This document shows, one piece after another, positions 26,259 to 34,511 of a stretch of DNA of 64,000 nt. Position 1 is the first letter of the stretch; every line of letters begins with the position of its first letter. The translations under genes and the position numbers were made by a program. The stretch is from Dyadobacter sp. CY312 (GTDB lineage Bacteria > Bacteroidota > Bacteroidia > Cytophagales > Spirosomataceae): NCBI RefSeq assembly GCF_021390535.1, contig NZ_JAJUXG010000026.1, forward strand, positions 27,560 to 91,559. Reading direction: 5' to 3'. The notes beneath the pieces are model-generated. The model saw nothing but the letters and a program-made list of their open reading frames with translations. It made no database searches and was not told where the DNA came from.

Positions 26259-26444
26259 TTAGATATTTGATTGGTTGGAGTAATCAGTTTTTAGAAAGTT
26301 TTTGAGCAAAAGCAGCCCGCCCGACACAATCATGATGATGGGCCAGAAAAACCTGCCGAAGTCAAAATCTGTAAGTTCTTCTACAAGGAAGAGAGAACCC
26401 ACAATGATGAGGATGACTCCCCAGAAAATGTTTTTAAAGTTCAT
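26259..26444 (-). CDS. Small DUF5668 membrane protein
   Basis: A 61-residue protein from the ATG at 26444 (MNFKNIFWGVILIIVGSLFL) with two membrane helices, the second reading FFWPIIMIVSGGLLLLKNFL. It matches the two-helix LiaI/DUF5668 unit also seen at the N-terminus of the next gene. An upstream in-frame ATG at 26492 would add an unusual 16-residue tail and is less likely. It lies between the PspC gene and the LiaF-like gene. Confidence 0.78.
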   Translation of the reverse strand: MNFKNIFWGVILIIVGSLFLVEELTDFDFGRFFWPIIMIVSGGLLLLKNFLKTDYSNQSNI

Positions 26445-26501
26445 GGCGCTAATTTTATTAATGGTTGAATTATAACTGCTCAATATTTGCAATTTACTGG
26501 C

Positions 26502-27137
26502 TTAATTCACTTTGATCACCTGGTCATCTTCTTCATCGCCAGGCTTTTTATTTTCAGGATCTTCCGGAAAATGGGTTGGCGAGTGGGTGGAACTGAACGG
26601 TGTGTACGGTTGCGGATCTGGCTCTACAGGAGTCGGATCAACCGGTTCAGTTGGCGCAGGAGTGGTCGGATATACTGTTGTATTTGTGTCGCTTTCCTGT
26701 GCTTTATCGCGTTGGCGAAGAATAAGGAAAGCACCAACTGCGATTAAGGCGATAGGCCAGAAATAGGATTTGATTTTATACCAGATCGGCAGATCGTCTA
26801 CAAGCATCATACCGCCAAAGAAAATGAGCACGCCACCTAGAATCATGATCGTTTGGTCAGACCGTTTTTTGTCCGCCACGGGATCGCTGGATTTAAATGG
26901 ATTGGAATCCAGATTCACAGTGCTGTCATAAGGCACCGACGGCCCGGTTGGTAGCACGGCCCAGAGAATGATATATAGAATTCCTGTCCATCCGAAACTT
27001 GGTGGAATAGGAAGAAACAGCATCACCACGAACAGTACGCGGATGATAACAACGTCTATTTGAAAATATTGGGCAATTCCGGACGCTACTCCTCCAAATA
27101 CTGCCTGATCGGGAATACGGTGCAATTTCTTTTCCAT
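26502..27137 (-). CDS. PspC-domain membrane protein
   Basis: A 211-residue protein. The N-terminal PspC domain reads HRIPDQAVFGGVASGIAQYF, then VVIIRVLFVVMLFLPIP and GILYIILWAVLP. A DUF5668-like pair of helices follows (MILGGVLIFFGGMMLVDDLP, YFWPIALIAVGAFLIL). The C-terminal 60 residues are proline- and acid-rich. PspC proteins take part in envelope-stress responses. It is the first gene of the operon; no pspA is nearby. Confidence 0.85.
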   Translation of the reverse strand: MEKKLHRIPDQAVFGGVASGIAQYFQIDVVIIRVLFVVMLFLPIPPSFGWTGILYIILWAVLPTGPSVPYDSTVNLDSNPFKSSDPVADKKRSDQTIMILGGVLIFFGGMMLVDDLPIWYKIKSYFWPIALIAVGAFLILRQRDKAQESDTNTTVYPTTPAPTEPVDPTPVEPDPQPYTPFSSTHSPTHFPEDPENKKPGDEEDDQVIKVN

Positions 27138-27261
27138 GAGTTGGTTCAGTGTTTATTTGTTATCAAAGGTAGTGGGTTATGCAAGATACTGCAAGCCGGA
27201 ACATTATTATCGGTAAAGTAACGTGTTGAAAGGTTAAAATGGATGTACGGAGCAAAATCTC

Positions 27262-27363
27262 ACCGCAATGGATGCAACGGTTTACGCTATGGTCGCAAGG
27301 ATATTATTGCGAAAAACTTATACTATTGCGTCCATAGCGAAATCTAGGGCGTATTATTGCGGT
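27262..27363. repeat. Nested inverted-repeat structure
   Basis: In the 232-base gap upstream of the PspC gene, CGCTATGGTCGCAA (27285-27298) pairs with TTGCGTCCATAGCG (27326-27339) apart from one T-T mismatch. ACCGCAAT (27262-27269) pairs with ATTGCGGT (27356-27363) outside it. ATTATTGCG also recurs in the loop and right arm. It ends 7 bases before the stop of the TrpF-like gene. It may be a regulatory RNA, a terminator or a degenerate mobile repeat. Confidence 0.6.
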
Positions 27364-27369
27364 TAATGT

Positions 27370-27993
27370 CTATTGCTCTTCTAGTGCTTCAAGAATGTCC
27401 ATCATACTGCCGAAGTCCTTATAACCCGGGCGGATTTCTTCGCTGCCTCTTAGTGCAATTCCTATTTGCGGAAAAAGTTCGGTAAGTGCGCTGACGGAAT
27501 ACTCATTGTCCAATCCAAAACCGGTGAGAATAGGGTATTCGGAAGAAAGGTTACCTAATACTTGCATCCATTCTTCTGAAAGCTCGGCATCATTGTCACT
27601 TTCCAGCAAGAAATGTGTGACGTCGCCTTCATATCTGCTCAAAATTGAACTCACTTCACCTGCCTCGTAGGTGTCAACACTTATCCGGAGGATGAGCGGA
27701 AGATTCAGTTCGCTGTGTAAGTAGTTAAGAAGACCTGGGTCTTCCACCTGTACGGCATGCACAGGATAGTTGCTCAGGGATTTGAGAATATTTTCAGGAT
27801 CGGATTGAGCCGTCTCTGCTACAAGCGTAACACCAGCCAGCCAGGAACATATATCTTCGAATTTTTTGGGAGTAATGTAATTCGGAGAATCTTCATCAAT
27901 TGAAAAACCAAGCATTTCCACGCCCATTCCGGCACAATAGCGTGCATCTGACAAATTGGTAACGTTGCTGATCTTTACGGTCCTGGTAAGCAT
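27370..27993 (-). CDS. TrpF-like TIM-barrel protein lacking the usual catalytic residues
   Basis: A 207-residue protein from the ATG at 27993 (MLTRTVKISNVTNLSDARYC). It follows phosphoribosylanthranilate isomerase closely in length and pattern: VKISNVTNLSDA in place of KICGITNxxDA, MLGFSIDEDSPNYITP, then HFLLESDND and GFGLDNEYSVSAL. The catalytic Cys of the KICG motif is Ser9, and the Asp expected near FLLD appears as Glu. No other trp gene is close. It is probably a diverged paralogue with a different role, or an isomerase with altered residues. The frame extends upstream to 28044, but the family start fits 27993. Confidence 0.65.
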   Translation of the reverse strand: MLTRTVKISNVTNLSDARYCAGMGVEMLGFSIDEDSPNYITPKKFEDICSWLAGVTLVAETAQSDPENILKSLSNYPVHAVQVEDPGLLNYLHSELNLPLILRISVDTYEAGEVSSILSRYEGDVTHFLLESDNDAELSEEWMQVLGNLSSEYPILTGFGLDNEYSVSALTELFPQIGIALRGSEEIRPGYKDFGSMMDILEALEEQ

Positions 27994-28144
27994 GAGATGG
28001 TTAATGTTTGTGGCGCAAAGATAAGCCATTGTGTTCAAAAACACAGGATTTTCATTTCTGTTTAGTCCAAAACTCGCATCCTTTGATTATCTTGCTCCTA
28101 AGCTTTTCTGTCTTGCAAGGCAGTATTTTATCCTCTACATATCA

Positions 28145-28792
28145 ATGTTTAAATTAAATAATGCATTTGTGTTTTTGGCAATATCTATTCTCTTGTTTAG
28201 ATGCGCCGGTTCTAGTCCGAAAATTAATCAGTCTCCAAGAAAGCTGAATTACAGTAGTGCCGACACGGTTAATGGAGTAATCCTATTTTCATTTTCTGCT
28301 CCCAAGTCATCTTGGCAATACTACTATAGCCTTGAAATTCTTAATGTTGACACGAAGACTAAAACAACTCTCCGAGGTTCTTCCTATGAACCGGATATCA
28401 GTAACGATTCTTTAAAAACGGGTTATGAAGCCATCGTACTTCCAAAAGGGAATTACAAACTTTACAACTGGACGATTTCATCGGGACAAACGAAATTTTT
28501 TCCGAAAGGAAATTTTTCACTTCCTTTCACGGTGTTTGGGGGAGATGTCAATTACATCGGAGATTACGAGGGTGTAGTGCATAGTAGCCGCAGTAGGGGA
28601 TCGGGTCATTGGCCGTCAACAGAGGTGTACTATGTGGTTTCCAACAGATATAGTCAGGATGCAGGTGTTGTAGCAAGTAAATTTCCTGATGTAGACCTAA
28701 GTAAAGTTGTGAACTCTATGCCTGACTTTGGACAAAACAACAGCAAGTTTAGTTTGATGTATTTGAAAGGAATAAATATTCCTGGTGAGTAG
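28145..28792 (+). CDS. Lipoprotein of unknown function
   Basis: From the ATG at 28145 the protein begins MFKLNNAFVFLAISILLFRC, a lipoprotein signal with the lipid-accepting Cys in LFRCAGSS, then about 195 polar residues. I recognise no domain. Phrases such as GYEAIVLPKGNYKLYNW suggest a beta-sandwich. The frame is open from 28031, but those extra residues do not improve the signal. It stands alone and is divergent from the TrpF-like gene. Confidence 0.65.
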   Translation: MFKLNNAFVFLAISILLFRCAGSSPKINQSPRKLNYSSADTVNGVILFSFSAPKSSWQYYYSLEILNVDTKTKTTLRGSSYEPDISNDSLKTGYEAIVLPKGNYKLYNWTISSGQTKFFPKGNFSLPFTVFGGDVNYIGDYEGVVHSSRSRGSGHWPSTEVYYVVSNRYSQDAGVVASKFPDVDLSKVVNSMPDFGQNNSKFSLMYLKGINIPGE

Positions 28793-28846
28793 TTTGCCTA
28801 AACGTAATGCTAAGATCTGACAAGTGGGACTATTGATAAAAGAAGA

Positions 28847-29107
28847 TTAGCTGCCGCTTAGCTCTCCTGTATACAATTCTTCCACAGGAAAAATTAGATC
28901 CCAGTCTTTGCCCCAGACGATATTCCCATTTTCGATTTTGAATTTTTTAAAATTCTTCATGTCCAGATATTTGGAGAACTGTGGATGAGGATTCTTTTGC
29001 AGGAATTTTTGAAAATCTACGGTTTGCTCAGTGTTATCTGAAAATAAGAGCAACACGCTGTAATCTGATACATACTTGGCATTTATAACTCTGATTGCTT
29101 CAGTCAT
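28847..29107 (-). CDS. DUF2442 protein
   Basis: An 86-residue DUF2442 protein (YVSDYSVLLLFSDNTEQTVD, then FKIENGNIVWGKDWDLIFPV). It overlaps the upstream DUF4160 gene by 4 bases (ATGA). DUF4160-DUF2442 gene pairs recur in bacteria and are often listed as putative toxin-antitoxin modules, with DUF2442 as the antitoxin-like partner. The activity has not been shown, to my knowledge. Confidence 0.8.
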   Translation of the reverse strand: MTEAIRVINAKYVSDYSVLLLFSDNTEQTVDFQKFLQKNPHPQFSKYLDMKNFKKFKIENGNIVWGKDWDLIFPVEELYTGELSGS

Positions 29108-29406
29108 AATTTCTTGGTGATTTTTTTGCTTTTAATTCGCTTTTTTAAAACGAAAAAGTCAGTCCATCTGTCTACAATTTCTTTTGCATAAACCTCAATT
29201 ACCTTTTCAGCTTCTTTAATTTGCTTTGAAGGTAGCGGTTCAATTCCCTGCGCCTTTCGAATTTGTACATCTTTGAGCTCACCGTTCTCGAAAAATATTT
29301 CAAAAATACTTTCGTAGCCATTGTACGAAACATGCACATGAATTGGCAGATGCTCGTTGGAATAGAAATAAAATATTATTCCGAAGTATTCGAAAACTTT
29401 TGGCAT
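29104..29406 (-). CDS. DUF4160 protein
   Basis: A 100-residue DUF4160 protein with FGIIFYFYSNEHLPIHVHVS, the conserved His-rich NEHLPIHVHV motif of the family. The C-terminus is strongly basic (RIKSKKITKKL). It is the first gene of an overlapping pair with DUF2442. The His cluster suggests metal or nucleic-acid chemistry, but no activity is assigned. Confidence 0.8.
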   Translation of the reverse strand: MPKVFEYFGIIFYFYSNEHLPIHVHVSYNGYESIFEIFFENGELKDVQIRKAQGIEPLPSKQIKEAEKVIEVYAKEIVDRWTDFFVLKKRIKSKKITKKL

Positions 29407-29454
29407 TGATGTCAGATGAAGTGTTGATTATCAAATTTAATCATTATTTGCCTC

Positions 29455-29503
29455 AAAAATAAAACCGGAAATAGTGGGGCGAGTTACCCACTATTTCCGG
29501 TTT
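29455..29503 (-). terminator. Strong terminator of the galK-galM transcript
   Basis: A perfect 17-base stem joins 29462-29478 and 29487-29503 (AAACCGGAAATAGTGGG and its complement) with an 8-base loop. Read on the minus strand it is followed by TTTTATTTTT. Confidence 0.9.
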
Positions 29504-29527
29504 GAAATCCATTGGTATTAAACCGAC

Positions 29528-30670
29528 CTACTTAGCCGAAAACTTATAAACTGTTGTAGTCTTGTAAGCATCACCAGGTTTCAAATTCGTGCTTGGAAAC
29601 TGTGGTTGGTTTGGAGAATCGGGATAATGCTCTGTTTCAAGGCAGAGTCCTGATCTTTTTCCAAATGTTGCTCCTTTGCCTGATAGTTTACCATCCAGGA
29701 AGTTTCCTGTGTAAAACTGAACGGCCGGTTCTGTTGTGAACACTTCCATGAATCTTCCGCTTTCAGGATCTTTTACCGTTGCAAACGGAACAAGACCTTT
29801 ATCAGTACGGTTTATTACCCAGCAGTGATCATAACCTCCGCCGTTTTTGATTTGTTCATCCTCCGTTTTATCTATTCCTGCACCAACAACAGTCGGTTTT
29901 CTGAAATCGAATGGTGTTCCTTCCACAGCCCGGAGTTTACCGGTAGGTATCAAATCAGTATTTACCGGTACGATGCTGTCAGAAGCAATACTTACTTCAT
30001 GTCCAAGAATGTCTCTTTTGTTTCCGGTAAGGTTGAAATAAGAGTGGTTGGTAAGGTTGATTACGGTCTCCTTATCAGTCGTTGCAGTGTAGTCTATCTT
30101 CAAAGAGTTGTCATTTCCCAAAGTATAAACCACCGTAACTGTAAGATTTCCCGGATAACCTTCTTCCATATCCTTGCTGGTGTATTCAAGTTTTAGTCCT
30201 ACGGTTGAATCTTCCTTTACCTCGGTCGCTTTCCACAATACTTTATCAAAACCAACTTTACCACCGTGCAGGGAGTTTGGTCCATTGTTAATAGCCAGCT
30301 TATATTCTGTTCCGTTAATTTTGAATTTCCCGCCAGCAATACGGTTACCAAAACGGCCTACCAACGCTCCGAAAAAAGGATGTTCGCCTAAATAAGGAGC
30401 CAGAGAGTCAAAACCTAGTACAACGTCCTCCCATTCACCTTTTTTGTCCGGTGCAGTCAGTTTGGTAATGATACCACCATAGTTGGTGATATTAACGGTC
30501 ATGCCGTTTGTATTGGTCAATGTATATAAGTCTGCTGTTTGTCCGTCGGGAAGTTCTCCGAATGCCTCTTTGGAAATCGTACTGATCATTTTGTGTTTTT
30601 CGTTGGTTTTAGAGCAGCTGATAATGGCAAGTCCAATCAGTGCAGTGAACAAATATGTAATTCTTTTCAT
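29528..30670 (-). CDS. galM: Aldose 1-epimerase lipoprotein
   Basis: A 380-residue galactose mutarotase with a lipoprotein signal (MKRITYLFTALIGLAIISC). Family motifs are ITNYGGIITKLTAPDK, GRFGNRIAGGKF, NLTNHSYFNLTG (catalytic His) and GGGYDHCW (second His), with the late Glu in FTTEPAVQFYTGN. It interconverts anomers of galactose or related sugars. The lipobox places it in the periplasm, as in many Bacteroidetes GalM paralogues. It follows galK by 26 bases and shares its terminator. Confidence 0.93.
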   Translation of the reverse strand: MKRITYLFTALIGLAIISCSKTNEKHKMISTISKEAFGELPDGQTADLYTLTNTNGMTVNITNYGGIITKLTAPDKKGEWEDVVLGFDSLAPYLGEHPFFGALVGRFGNRIAGGKFKINGTEYKLAINNGPNSLHGGKVGFDKVLWKATEVKEDSTVGLKLEYTSKDMEEGYPGNLTVTVVYTLGNDNSLKIDYTATTDKETVINLTNHSYFNLTGNKRDILGHEVSIASDSIVPVNTDLIPTGKLRAVEGTPFDFRKPTVVGAGIDKTEDEQIKNGGGYDHCWVINRTDKGLVPFATVKDPESGRFMEVFTTEPAVQFYTGNFLDGKLSGKGATFGKRSGLCLETEHYPDSPNQPQFPSTNLKPGDAYKTTTVYKFSAK

Positions 30671-30696
30671 TGTAAATGGGTTTAGATTTGCGGCGT

Positions 30697-31884
30697 TTAA
30701 AATGCTAATTCTTCGGTTCCGTCAGTAATTTTTACGCGGTAACATGGCAGGTCAATGTCATACTGTTTTTTGTATTCTGACTTCATTTTACTTTCAAAAG
30801 CATCAACTGCATCTTTTTTAACCAAATTGATTGTGCAACCTCCGAATCCACCGCCCATCATCCGGGCACCAAGGACATCGGAATTGTCAATTGTCTGATC
30901 TACCAGAAAGTCGAGTTCGGGGCAGCTTACTTCATAGTCGTGTTGTAATCCCTGATGCGTTTCATACATTTTCTTGCCAAAACTTTCCAGATCCCCGGCT
31001 ACAAGTAAGTCACACGCTTCCTGTACCCGAACAATTTCGCCTGTCATGTACTTGCATCGGCGGTAAACCACGTCACCAAGTTCTTCCTTGTGTTGCTCAA
31101 CGAGCTCAGGTGCTGCATCCCTCAGGCTGCCAATAGTAGAATCGTATTTTTGTAAAATAGAAACTCCTTTTTCACATTCCAGTCTTCTGGTATTGTATTC
31201 AGAGCTCGCAAGGGAATGTTTAACGCTCGTGTCGCAAAGAACCAGAAGATAATCTTTCATAGGGAATGGGAAGTATTCGTATTCCAGACTGCGGCAATCC
31301 AGTCTGATCACCGATTCTTCTTTTCCAAAAGCAGATGCAAACTGATCCATGATTCCACTTTGCAGCCCCACGAATTCATTTTCTACTTTTTGACCCATTT
31401 TTACAATGTCCCAGCGGCTAAGTTTCAGATCAAATATTTCATTCAGAGCGAACAAAAGACAGCATTCCAATGCGGCAGATGAGGACATTCCGGCTCCGGC
31501 AGGAACATCTCCGCCAAATGTGGTTTGAAATCCGCCAATAGTTTTCCCAAGTTTTTGAATCTGATCAATCACGCCAAGCTGATACAATGGCCACGATTTG
31601 TCGGGCTTTGAAAGGTCATCAAGTGTGAAGGAATAGGTGTCGTTCAAATCCGCGGCATGTAACAGTACTTGATTGTCTGTGCGAGGTTCAATTACGAAAT
31701 ACACAGCCTTGTCTACACTTGCAGGTAATACGAATCCATTGTTGTAATCGGTGTGCTCGCCTATGAGATTTATCCGACCCGGCGACCGGAATATGCGTGG
31801 AGACTGCCCGCTGGCTGACCTTCCGAATTGTTCAAAATAATGTGCTTTAATCCGATCTGCAATACTTACTTCTGCTACTGACAT
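30697..31884 (-). CDS. galK: Galactokinase
   Basis: A 395-residue GHMP kinase from the ATG at 31884. It has the galactokinase signature GRINLIGEHTDYNNGFVLP, the ATP loop GDVPAGAGMSSSAALE and the C-terminal GARMMGGGFGGCTINL. It phosphorylates galactose to galactose-1-phosphate in the Leloir pathway. A start at 31911 is possible, but residues before MSVAEVSIADRIK are unlike the family. It is followed by galM. galT and galE are not in the window. Confidence 0.94.
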   Translation of the reverse strand: MSVAEVSIADRIKAHYFEQFGRSASGQSPRIFRSPGRINLIGEHTDYNNGFVLPASVDKAVYFVIEPRTDNQVLLHAADLNDTYSFTLDDLSKPDKSWPLYQLGVIDQIQKLGKTIGGFQTTFGGDVPAGAGMSSSAALECCLLFALNEIFDLKLSRWDIVKMGQKVENEFVGLQSGIMDQFASAFGKEESVIRLDCRSLEYEYFPFPMKDYLLVLCDTSVKHSLASSEYNTRRLECEKGVSILQKYDSTIGSLRDAAPELVEQHKEELGDVVYRRCKYMTGEIVRVQEACDLLVAGDLESFGKKMYETHQGLQHDYEVSCPELDFLVDQTIDNSDVLGARMMGGGFGGCTINLVKKDAVDAFESKMKSEYKKQYDIDLPCYRVKITDGTEELAF

Positions 31885-31938
31885 TTTAATATTTTTTGAA
31901 GATAATCTCATTTAAGTCCCGCCAACAGAACGTTTGCT

Positions 31939-32880
31939 TTAATATCCCTTTGATAAACTGACAAGATCAATGATATCACTGCCGTTTTCTATTGCAAAAA
32001 TGTTATTGAGGAACAAATCTACTTTCCCAAGATGTTCGTCGTGCCTGCCGCCTCCGGTATGCTGCGTGAGAATTACATTTTCGAGATTCCAAAGCGGACT
32101 CTCTGCCGGAAGGGGCTCAACTTCGGTCACATCAAGTACGGCACCATCCAGTTGTTTGGAGTTGAGTGCATTTATCAGTGCCGATTCATCCGTAGTGCTT
32201 CCTCTTCCCACACTTGCATAAACGGCCCCTTTTTTGATTGTGTTGAAAAAATCTGCATCGACAAAGTGCGTAGCTGTACCGGGCAGTGTGTTAATCACAA
32301 GATCGGCATTGGGAAGCTCCTGGAAAAGATCCTCCCGGCTATGCAGGTCTGCATCCGGAGATGTACGTGCCAACATATGCGTGCGACAGCCAAATCCTTT
32401 AAGAATTTCGTTCACAGCCTGACCAATGGTGCCGGCTCCCAGAATGATTACATTTTGGCCATGAAGAATTTTGAGGTCGCCGCGAAGTTTTGAACCTACC
32501 CATTCCAATTTCTTTTTTAACAAAGTAAGCGTATCCAGCCCTCGGTAGAGCGCAACCACACCGCCAACAATGGTTTCGGCACAAGGGCGGGCAAACCAGT
32601 TGCCCATATTGGCTACTTTAACACCATCAGGAAGTTTTACGGAAGCATACTGATCAAATCCGGCGGAATCCAACTGCCAGAATTTAAGGTCGGCAGGAGC
32701 ATTTTCAAACCACTCTACGGGTGGATTTCCCAGAATGAAATGGGCACTTCTGAAGATATTTTTCGCATCATTTTCATCTGATAATTCTTTCTGAAAATGA
32801 ACTTCGTGGCGAGGTGAGAGGACCTCGGTCAGCTTGTTACGCAGCGTTTTATCCAGCGTTGAATGGCAATATATGATCAT
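31939..32880 (-). CDS. D-2-hydroxyacid dehydrogenase family protein
   Basis: A 313-residue protein from the ATG at 32880 (MIIYCHSTLDKTLRNKL). It has a Rossmann loop (VIILGAGTIGQAVNEILKGF) and the family's catalytic triad: Arg in VGRGSTTDESAL, Glu in DVTEVEPLPAES and His in VILTQHTGGG. It probably reduces or oxidises an alpha-keto/hydroxy acid with NAD(P); the substrate is unknown. It ends 54 bases before galK on the same strand and may be co-transcribed with galK-galM, suggesting a sugar-acid substrate (inference). Confidence 0.85.
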   Translation of the reverse strand: MIIYCHSTLDKTLRNKLTEVLSPRHEVHFQKELSDENDAKNIFRSAHFILGNPPVEWFENAPADLKFWQLDSAGFDQYASVKLPDGVKVANMGNWFARPCAETIVGGVVALYRGLDTLTLLKKKLEWVGSKLRGDLKILHGQNVIILGAGTIGQAVNEILKGFGCRTHMLARTSPDADLHSREDLFQELPNADLVINTLPGTATHFVDADFFNTIKKGAVYASVGRGSTTDESALINALNSKQLDGAVLDVTEVEPLPAESPLWNLENVILTQHTGGGRHDEHLGKVDLFLNNIFAIENGSDIIDLVSLSKGY

Positions 32881-32957
32881 TATTTTACGTGTTAAAGGGA
32901 TGTTTAACCCCGTTTCTACCTGCACATATTTCCGGTTCTAAGAACCAACAGGGCATG

Positions 32958-34325
32958 CTATAATTTAACCATGTCCAGCGGGCAGCCGACTGTCACAGTT
33001 GTTCCTTCACCTGGCAGGCTTTCCAGTGAGAATATCCCTGCAAATGCTGAGGTCCGCTGTTTTAGGTTCAAAAGACCGTTTCCATGACTTTTGCTTGCAT
33101 TATTCACAAAACCTATACCATCGTCTTTTACGATCAGATTAAGATAGTTGTCATGGACGTATAACCGGATGTGTACGTTCTGCGCTTTTGAATGCCTTAC
33201 AATGTTATGCAAAATCTCCTTATAAACTAAAAACAAATTACGCCTGTGTTCTGCCGGGATACGGAAATCGACTTCTTCGGAAGGTAGTTCGAGATGCAAT
33301 GCTATGGGATGATGTTCGAGAAGTGTGTATGCTGTTTCCTTTGCACGAAAGGAGAAATTTTCCACCGAATCGTGTGCGGAATGCAGGCTCCATACGATCT
33401 CTCTCATGCGGGCAATCACTTTTCTGGAAGTTTCTCCAATAATCGTAATGGTTTGTTCAGCCCCGCTTCCGTTAAGTTGTTTGATGGCCGCATAGCTCAT
33501 GGCACTGATACTACTCAGGTCGGCTCCGAGTTCGTCATGGATATCACGCGAAATGTCGTCCCGAATGCGAAGTAATGTGGATTGTTTTTTCTCATTTTCG
33601 AGCAGTTGTTCAATTAGCTGTTCCTGAGCCTCAATTTTTTCAAGCTCGTTGCGTCTGTTCTGAACGGACATGCCGAGTGTAAAACAAAGCACCTCCAGAA
33701 TAACGCCGAATTCCATAAACGTTACGGGGAAAGTGAGCGCATTTGCCGGATTGAGGTTGAAAAATGATGGCATGAAGTTGGTAGCCAGTGCAACAAGGCA
33801 ACCTAACACGAAAAAGAAAGAACCCGCAATGAAGTAGCCAACCGCAACTTCTCTCAATTTGAGTATACGGGGTACAACTACGAGTGCACCAAAGGACAGA
33901 ATACATCTGAACAATATGTAGCTGTTACTTTTAAGATCGTTGGAAACATCCAGAAGGTAAAATGCCAGATCTGCTCCAATCTCAATGGCCAGAATGATGC
34001 TCATTATTTTTAAAATCCGGTGACTGAAAGGATCCAGCCGTGGAATATCAATAAGGAGAATGGCGAAACGGATGTAAAGCAGAAAAGCGAGGGACTCAAC
34101 CGCAGCTACTTTGAAATTTGTACCCGGGAGATAATCTGTTTTGCCATAATCAATGTCATCCCAATAAAATGTTACGATCATACAAAGAATGTACAATGCA
34201 TATTGCCAGTAAATGGGTTTGCGGTGCTGGGTATATGAGAGTAATGCGTACAATGCCATCATGCACAGCATACCATCAAAAAACAACCGTAGCTGAGGGT
34301 AGGGGATTAAAGCAAACATGTTCAA
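32958..34325 (-). CDS. Orphan HisKA_3-type sensor histidine kinase
   Basis: A 455-residue kinase with about seven N-terminal membrane helices (residues ~10-225) of the 7TM sensor type. A coiled coil (NELEKIEAQEQLIEQLLENE) is followed by the HisKA_3 dimerisation segment with the phospho-His in DISRDIHDELGADLSSIS. The HATPase domain shows NIVRHSKAQNVHIRL (N box) and VKDDGIGFVNN (G1). Such kinases pair with NarL/LuxR-type response regulators, but none is adjacent. Confidence 0.88.
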   Translation of the reverse strand: MNMFALIPYPQLRLFFDGMLCMMALYALLSYTQHRKPIYWQYALYILCMIVTFYWDDIDYGKTDYLPGTNFKVAAVESLAFLLYIRFAILLIDIPRLDPFSHRILKIMSIILAIEIGADLAFYLLDVSNDLKSNSYILFRCILSFGALVVVPRILKLREVAVGYFIAGSFFFVLGCLVALATNFMPSFFNLNPANALTFPVTFMEFGVILEVLCFTLGMSVQNRRNELEKIEAQEQLIEQLLENEKKQSTLLRIRDDISRDIHDELGADLSSISAMSYAAIKQLNGSGAEQTITIIGETSRKVIARMREIVWSLHSAHDSVENFSFRAKETAYTLLEHHPIALHLELPSEEVDFRIPAEHRRNLFLVYKEILHNIVRHSKAQNVHIRLYVHDNYLNLIVKDDGIGFVNNASKSHGNGLLNLKQRTSAFAGIFSLESLPGEGTTVTVGCPLDMVKL

Positions 34326-34465
34326 TTGTTAGGGAGCGTATAGGTCTACAATTTACACACGTTTTCAGAAACTTACCACAGAGGGAGCCTGTGTTCTGGA
34401 TAATTTGGGTTGAGTGGAAGTATTTAGTGGGAGAATTGGGTAAGAACCGGGCCGCCGGGCGGTGA

Positions 34466-34502
34466 AAAGTAAGATGTGAAACACCATTTCACTTCTTACT
34501 TT
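34466..34502. terminator. Hairpin between the kinase and META-domain genes
   Basis: AAAGTAAGATGTGAAA (34466-34481) pairs with TTTCACTTCTTACTTT (34487-34502) apart from one T-T mismatch. It lies 10 bases after the META-protein stop. There is no long T run on either strand, so termination is probable but not certain. Confidence 0.55.
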
Positions 34503-34511
34503 TACAAAAAA

